Assembly (NCBI GenBank): GCA_021841935.1
Contig: JAKCDL010000015.1
Location: 1 to 60,410, forward strand
Length of the DNA stretch: 60,410 bases
Reading direction: 5' to 3'
DNA from: Actinomycetes bacterium
GTDB taxonomy: Bacteria > Actinomycetota > Acidimicrobiia > Acidimicrobiales > Acidimicrobiaceae
Below, one piece after another: positions 55,343 to 60,410 of this stretch. Numbering within the stretch: the stretch's first letter is position 1; every line of letters begins with the position of its first letter. The position numbers and the translations under genes were made by a program. The notes under the pieces were generated by a model. That model was not told where the DNA came from. It saw only the letters and a list, made by a program, of their open reading frames with translations, and did not search any database.

Positions 55343-58219
55343 GTGGCAGTGAAATTCGAGACGGAGCTTTCGCCTCCTGAAAGACTAAGTGAAGAAGTCA
55401 AATCTTCGGAGAGTCAAAGTCGGAATTTAGACGTTCTATCGGAATCGGGTAATCAAGATAGGTACCCGAAACCTCCTAGTTCAACCTCGTCGGTATCGGG
55501 TCGAGCTTCGATGAAAGTTAGAAAGCGTAACGGTGACCTCGAAGATGTTGATCTAAATAAGATCGTTCGGGCAATCGATCGGTGCGCTGTTGGCCTCGAA
55601 GATGTGGATCCGATGCGTGTGGCAACACGAACAATTAGCGGACTCTACGATGGCGCCACGACTGCGGAGTTGGACGATCTTTCGATTCAAACTGCGGTTG
55701 GGATGATACCTGAGGAGCCCGAGTACTCCCTTTTGGCAGCTCGACTTCTATCGAACTACATTCACAAGGAAGTGCGTGGCCATGGCGTGGCCACTTTCAG
55801 CCAATCGATAGCCATCGGAACAGGCTGTGGCCTAATTCATGACCAGACTGCTCGTTTTGTGCAGGAGAACTCGCGCAAGCTCGACTACGCAATAGATGAG
55901 GCGAACGAGATGCGATTCCAATACTTTGGAATTAAGACTGTTTACGATCGTTACCTGCTCCGCCATCCGCAGAGGCGCACAGTAATTGAAACTCCACAAT
56001 ATTTCTTTATGCGGGTAGCCTGCGGTCTGTCAAATAGCCCAAGTGAGGCGATTGCTTTCTACAAATTAATTTCATCGCTCGCCTACCTACCGTCTTCTCC
56101 AACACTTTTCAACTCCGGTACACGTCACACTCAAATGTCGTCGTGCTATCTCATAGACTCTCCCCTTGACCAGCTTGATTCGATATATGAGAGGTACCAA
56201 CAGGTTGCAAAGCTGAGCAAGTACGCCGGAGGCATAGGAATTGGCTTTTCGAGAGTACGCTCGAGAGGCGCTCTAATCAGAGGTACTAACGGAAAGTCAA
56301 ACGGAATCGTCCCGTTTCTAAAGACTTTAGACGCATCGGTCTCCGCCGTAAATCAGGGTGGTAAGCGAAAGGGTGCGGCCTGTGTCTACCTTGAGCCATG
56401 GCACCCTGACATCGAGGAATTTCTTGAACTTCGTGATAACACTGGCGAAGAAGCAAGACGTACCCACAACCTCAACACTGCTAACTGGCTTTGTGACGAA
56501 TTCATGCGGCGAGTTGAGTCAGATGGTCAGTGGTCTCTATTCGATCCAGATCAAGTTCCCGAGCTCGTTGACCTTTGGGGTGAGCCCTTTGATAATGCCT
56601 ACAGAGAGGCCGAAGAGCGGGGACTTGCAACAAAGACGATAAGTGCGAGAGAACTCTACGGAAAAATGATGCGAACTCTAGCACAGACCGGTAACGGTTG
56701 GATGACCTTCAAGGACGCATCAAATGCGAAGTGTAATCAGACATTACTCGATGCGAATGTGGTCCATCTATCAAACTTGTGTACGGAGATCACTGAAGTT
56801 ACCTCGAACGATGAGACTGCTGTGTGCAACTTGGGTTCAATAAATTTGGCACAACATATTCGGTATGGCGAGGGCGAACCAAGCCTCGACATCGAAAAGC
56901 TGCGGAACACAGTTCGGACAGCAGTAGTCTTCCTAGACCGTGTAATCGACATTAATTTTTACCCAAGTGTCGAGGCGGGTCGCTCTAATCCTCAATGGCG
57001 CCCGGTGGGATTAGGACTTATGGGGTTGCAGGATCTCTTCTTTACCCTTGGAATCCCCTTCGACTCTAAAGCAGCGATTGAACTTTCGACATCTATCTCA
57101 GAAGAGATCTATTTGACCGCGTTAGAGACGTCATGTTCGCTTGCCGAGGAGTTTGGTAGCTTTCCGAGATTTGACCAAAGCCGCACTTCCCGCGGTATGC
57201 TCCAGCAAGATCTTTGGAACGAGAGTGGAACACAGGCTAATCGATGGGCACTTCTACGTGAAAGTATCGCTAAGCATGGCCTAAGGAACTCGCTGCTGAT
57301 TGCAATTGCTCCCACTGCGACTATCGCGTCGATCGCGGGATGTTATGAGTGTATTGAACCGCAGGTTTCAAATCTCTACAAGAGAGAGACCTTGTCTGGC
57401 GAGTTCATGCAGGTAAATAATTATCTTGTTGCACATTTGAAGTCGCTCGGTCTTTGGGACGCAGAGACCCGCGATGAGATAAAGAGGGCAAATGGTTCAG
57501 TTCAGGAGCTACCTGGTCTAACTGAAGAAGTTCGTCAACTCTTTAGAACGGCGTGGGAGATCCCGCAACGTGCTTTGATTGATTTGGCAGCTCGAAGAGG
57601 CCCATTTATCGATCAGTCGCAATCTCTGAACTTATTCATAGAGACTCCGACGATCGGAAAGTTGTCTTCGATGTATCTTTACGCTTGGAAGGCGGGTTTG
57701 AAGTCGACCTACTATTTGCGATCGCGTCCAGCGAGTCGTATTGCGCAGGCAACCCTCCTGACACAAGATGCAAGATCGAACCTGGATTCAGGATCCAAAT
57801 TGGCCGATTCCTCGGTCGGTGTCTCCCAGGGGCGACCTTTGAAGGACATATCCATACGAGAGGTGGCTGTCGATAAAGAAGGTGCCTCTGAAAGTTCAGA
57901 TTCTGACGTAAAAGAGGATATCCCAAAGGCGAATTTGGACTCTGCTCCCTTGTTGTCTAATTGGGTGAGGGAAACGAATGAACATCTTGAGACGCAGCGA
58001 ACGACGCCGGCACCAGAGCTTGGCGGCAAGTATGAAAAAGTTAAAAGTGACCATGGCAACTTTGAAGGTGTGACGTCCGACATTGAGATTGAGCTGAACC
58101 TGTTTTCAGATGAAGATGTCACTTCGAGTGATGACGAAGTTATCTATATCGATGCGATTGACGTAGCGGCAGTCGCATGCTCCCTTGAAAACCCAGAGAC
58201 CTGTGAGGCGTGTCAATGA
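55343..58219 (+). CDS. nrdA: Ribonucleoside-diphosphate reductase class Ia, large subunit
   Basis: NrdA makes deoxyribonucleotides with NrdB. The 958-residue protein has a disordered N-terminus (1-55), an ATP-cone (about 57-145), then the barrel. The barrel carries SSCYLIDSPLDQLDSI (active-site Cys), KYAGGIGIGFSRVR, NLCTEI, CNLGSINL and ATIASIAGCYECIEPQ. The C-terminal redox pair is PETCEACQ. About 130 acidic, Ser/Asp-rich residues separate barrel and tail, much longer than usual. The start is GTG 55343. NrdR boxes and a cobalamin riboswitch lie upstream, implying that a B12-dependent class II enzyme exists elsewhere. Confidence 0.95.
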   Translation: MAVKFETELSPPERLSEEVKSSESQSRNLDVLSESGNQDRYPKPPSSTSSVSGRASMKVRKRNGDLEDVDLNKIVRAIDRCAVGLEDVDPMRVATRTISGLYDGATTAELDDLSIQTAVGMIPEEPEYSLLAARLLSNYIHKEVRGHGVATFSQSIAIGTGCGLIHDQTARFVQENSRKLDYAIDEANEMRFQYFGIKTVYDRYLLRHPQRRTVIETPQYFFMRVACGLSNSPSEAIAFYKLISSLAYLPSSPTLFNSGTRHTQMSSCYLIDSPLDQLDSIYERYQQVAKLSKYAGGIGIGFSRVRSRGALIRGTNGKSNGIVPFLKTLDASVSAVNQGGKRKGAACVYLEPWHPDIEEFLELRDNTGEEARRTHNLNTANWLCDEFMRRVESDGQWSLFDPDQVPELVDLWGEPFDNAYREAEERGLATKTISARELYGKMMRTLAQTGNGWMTFKDASNAKCNQTLLDANVVHLSNLCTEITEVTSNDETAVCNLGSINLAQHIRYGEGEPSLDIEKLRNTVRTAVVFLDRVIDINFYPSVEAGRSNPQWRPVGLGLMGLQDLFFTLGIPFDSKAAIELSTSISEEIYLTALETSCSLAEEFGSFPRFDQSRTSRGMLQQDLWNESGTQANRWALLRESIAKHGLRNSLLIAIAPTATIASIAGCYECIEPQVSNLYKRETLSGEFMQVNNYLVAHLKSLGLWDAETRDEIKRANGSVQELPGLTEEVRQLFRTAWEIPQRALIDLAARRGPFIDQSQSLNLFIETPTIGKLSSMYLYAWKAGLKSTYYLRSRPASRIAQATLLTQDARSNLDSGSKLADSSVGVSQGRPLKDISIREVAVDKEGASESSDSDVKEDIPKANLDSAPLLSNWVRETNEHLETQRTTPAPELGGKYEKVKSDHGNFEGVTSDIEIELNLFSDEDVTSSDDEVIYIDAIDVAAVACSLENPETCEACQ

Positions 58220-59367
58220 CTACCTTTGATGAAACAGATGAGGCCACTACCTTCGGCGGCGGACGCTCAGCGGCGAGAAGTGATTTCGGAACATTTGGCC
58301 CTGCTCTAGATAAAAGAGGTTCTTTTGGCCAAGATGCTGACTCAACTTTGGAAAATATGAGCGACGCTGTAATGTTGCTCGATCCGGGCATGAATCTAAC
58401 GCTTCGACCGATGCGCTATCCACTCTTTTTTGAACGCTATCGAGATTCAATAAAGAATACGTGGACAGTTGATGAAGTCGATCTTCACTCCGATTTGGGC
58501 GATCTAGAAAAATTGACTGACGCTGAACGCCATTTAGTTGGGCGCTTGGTTGCCTTCTTTGCTACAGGCGATAACATCGTCGCCAACAATGTGGTCGTTA
58601 GCCTTTACAGACACGTAAATGCTCCTGAGGCTAGGCTCTTTTATTCACGCCAACTCTTTGAGGAGGCTGTGCATATTCAGTTCTATCTCAATCTTTTGGA
58701 TACCTACGTATCGGACGAAGTTGAAAGAGCAAGCGCATTTGCTGCCGTCGAAAATATCCCTTCTATCGCCAAGAAGGCGGCCTTTATGTTTCGCTGGATG
58801 GAGGAGATGACGTCTACGGTTGAGTTGAAGGGGCGCAAGGATAGAAGGAATTTCCTTCTGAACTTGATCTGCTTTGCAGCTTGCGTGGAGGGACTCTTCT
58901 TTTTTGGTGCCTTCGCATACGTCTATTACCTTCGTTCTAGGGGGTTGTTGAATGGCTTGGCATCAGGGACAAATTGGGTATTTCGAGATGAGTCGATGCA
59001 CATGACCTTTGCATTCGACGTAATCGATGTGATAAGACGTGAAGAGCCGAGCCTATTTGACAGCGATCTTAAAGCAAATGTCGAAGAGATGATTCGTGAA
59101 GCCGTCGAATGTGAATATCAATTTGCAGTTGATATTTTGGACCAAGGCGTAACCGGAATGCCGTTGAATCAGATGCGTGATTACCTTGAAAGCGTCGCTG
59201 ATAGGCGCCTAGTCGCCCTTGGGCTCTTACCGATCTACGGTTCTCGAAACCCCTTTGCTTTCATGGAACTCCAAGACGTACAAGAACTATCAAACTTTTT
59301 TGAACGCCGTGTTTCCGCATATCAAGTCGGAGTTACTGGAAGAGTTGAGTTTGATGAGGAGTTTTAG
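58216..59367 (+). CDS. nrdB: Ribonucleoside-diphosphate reductase class Ia, radical (beta) subunit
   Basis: This 383-residue protein supplies the tyrosyl radical to NrdA. Iron and radical ligands are visible in order: DEVDLHSDL, EEAVHIQFY (E-x2-H and, four residues on, the radical Tyr), and RDESMHMTFAFDV. The first 50 residues are polar and probably flexible. ATG 58216 overlaps the nrdA stop (ATGA) and has GAGG seven bases upstream; GTG 58210 is the alternative. Coexpression with nrdA is clear. Confidence 0.95.
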   Translation: MTTFDETDEATTFGGGRSAARSDFGTFGPALDKRGSFGQDADSTLENMSDAVMLLDPGMNLTLRPMRYPLFFERYRDSIKNTWTVDEVDLHSDLGDLEKLTDAERHLVGRLVAFFATGDNIVANNVVVSLYRHVNAPEARLFYSRQLFEEAVHIQFYLNLLDTYVSDEVERASAFAAVENIPSIAKKAAFMFRWMEEMTSTVELKGRKDRRNFLLNLICFAACVEGLFFFGAFAYVYYLRSRGLLNGLASGTNWVFRDESMHMTFAFDVIDVIRREEPSLFDSDLKANVEEMIREAVECEYQFAVDILDQGVTGMPLNQMRDYLESVADRRLVALGLLPIYGSRNPFAFMELQDVQELSNFFERRVSAYQVGVTGRVEFDEEF

Positions 59368-59458
59368 GCAACAACTCTAGGTTTAAGGATAGTTGGCATC
59401 TGCTCAAGTAAAATATGCACCAATCTATAGGGCGTGAACTCCGGCGAACGTTGACGTT

Positions 59459-59478
59459 CCCCACAAATAATGGACACA
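59459..59478. repeat. Candidate IS3 terminal inverted repeat end
   Basis: The bases CCCCACAAATAATGGACACA lie about 35 bases beyond the decayed transposase stop. The complementary TGTGTCCATTATTTGTGGGG looks like an IS3-group terminus. The other end is outside the window, so this cannot be confirmed. Confidence 0.4.
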
Positions 59479-59511
59479 TTGACTACGCCGCCTTGGCGGA
59501 CACCAATAGTT

Positions 59512-60380
59512 TTAGTTCATAACCAATTGTGAGACGTTACCGATCCCGGAGTACCGCCTTTTATGGTTATAAAAGTCCATGTAACTCCCAATCCCAGCCG
59601 TAAATTCGGACATATCTTCAAATACGTGCCGGTAGAGGTATTCGTGTTTGAATATCGACCAGAACGACTTTGGCTGTTGCATGGTCGTAGCAAGATCTGG
59701 TTTTACCCATTGATCTTTGTATCCCGTTAGCTTCACACAAGTTCCACGACTCAGACGATCGGTGAATTGGCTCCCGCGATCTTATATGAAAAATTACACC
59801 TTGGATATCGTCCCCCCTGAGAGAGATTGCCTGCTGGAGTGCTTCTATTACAAGACTGCTCTTCATATGGCGATCAACCCTATAGCCAAGTACCCTGCCA
59901 GAGTGCTCGTCACGAATAGCGCACAGAGTCCGAGAAGAAGCCCTCTCCAACTCGCAGGTATGTGATATCCGATGTCAAGACCATGTTGATTCTTCCCTTG
60001 TCAAAGTCACGTTTGAGAAAGGTCGCTGGGATAACAAGCCTTTAGATCAGCGGTAGTGGTCTTGACCTTGAATGACCTCGGGGAGATACCCACAATAGCT
60101 AGATATCTCATCCGAGTTGCAACACTATTTTTGCTTATTACCTCCCCGCGATCGTATAGATCTGGAAGTAATTCTTGGGGCACCATAAGTTGTAATTAGA
60201 TTCCCTGTGTATGGAGAGTATCATTACCTCAAGGTCACCGATAGCCACCTTGGCATCGGCTGGGTTCTCTAACCGATGTATCTAGGCATAGTAGATAAGA
60301 CCGGGATACATCCAAGTAGTCGTGCCATTCGTGCTATCTCAAAGTTAGCGCAGTAATACCTCTAACAGGTGCTTCCATCA
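59512..60380 (-). pseudogene. Decayed IS3-family transposase (OrfB)
   Basis: Fragments in several frames line up with a complete IS3-group OrfB. From the right edge they read IARMARLLG, YYA(stop)IHRLENPADA, TYGAPRI, LYDRGEVISKNSVA, GISPRSFKVKTTTADLKACY, KRDFDKGRINMV, TSDITYLRVGEGFF and LCAIRDEHSGRVLGYRVDRHM. They continue DRGSQFTDRL, LCEANGIQRSMGKT and FWSIFKHEYLYRHVF, then FYNHKRRYSGIG. At least five frameshifts and an in-frame TAG (Trp to stop) show that it is long dead. OrfA would lie past the window edge. Confidence 0.88.
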
Positions 60381-60410
60381 CGGCGAATCACCCTCGTTTG
60401 ACTGGGTTGT

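Overview
The window looks like chromosomal DNA of an actinomycete, most likely a moderate-G+C member of the class Acidimicrobiia (the group of acidophilic iron oxidisers). This is an inference. It rests on a BldD-type regulator, an actinobacterial FABP/nitrobindin-like protein, alpha2-type glycyl-tRNA synthetase, HrcA with a CIRCE operator, a Tad pilus locus without secretin genes, very frequent TTG start codons, and an FTR1 iron permease.

Layout. 1-2900: rpsT (minus) diverges from lepA (plus). 2.9-11.3 kb is an accessory stretch: cytochrome P450, class I photolyase, a decayed unknown gene, a LysR regulator divergent from a YeiH-type transporter, an FTR1 permease and an ALG5-like glycosyltransferase. 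11.3-16.1 kb is a housekeeping block: CIRCE, hrcA, dnaJ, rsmE, a BldD orthologue that keeps the c-di-GMP signature, and hemW, which appears to start at a non-canonical ATC codon. 16.3-20 kb holds an unknown gene and the acetate pair satP-like plus acs. 20.1-32.4 kb is a Tad pilus locus on the minus strand (cpaB-like, cpaE-like, then tadA, tadB, tadC, a small pilin-like protein, three TadE/TadG-like pseudopilins and a tyrosine phosphatase). It is split by two plus-strand genes, a drug-type MFS exporter and a metallo-beta-lactamase-fold hydrolase. 32.6-33.8 kb carries an excisionase-type HTH regulator and a protein with two Sm-like repeats.

34-46.4 kb is the conserved phoH-ybeY-corC-era-(FABP)-uppS-recO-glyS-dnaG-sigma series. 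It is interrupted by a minus-strand CarH-like B12/light regulator and includes an unlisted 51-residue membrane protein between uppS and recO. tRNA-Asn follows. 46.7-54.7 kb is accessory: peptidase E, an iron-sulfur (6-4) photolyase with its DUF2256 partner, an MFS protein with a large extracytoplasmic insertion, a mannonate-type SDR and an alkyl-sulfatase-like hydrolase. 54.9-59.4 kb is a class Ia ribonucleotide reductase operon with paired NrdR boxes overlapping the promoter and a cobalamin riboswitch in its leader. The right edge is a heavily decayed IS3-family transposase.

Themes. Light, B12 and DNA maintenance recur: two photolyases, a CarH-like regulator with the W-x9-EH motif but Ala in place of the photoproduct His ligand, and a B12 riboswitch on nrdAB. 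Second-messenger and surface themes recur as well: BldD with its c-di-GMP motif, and a Tad pilus operon ending in a phosphatase. Coordinates of many starts were chosen from ribosome binding sites and ATGA/TTGA overlaps read by eye; no alignment or database search was run.
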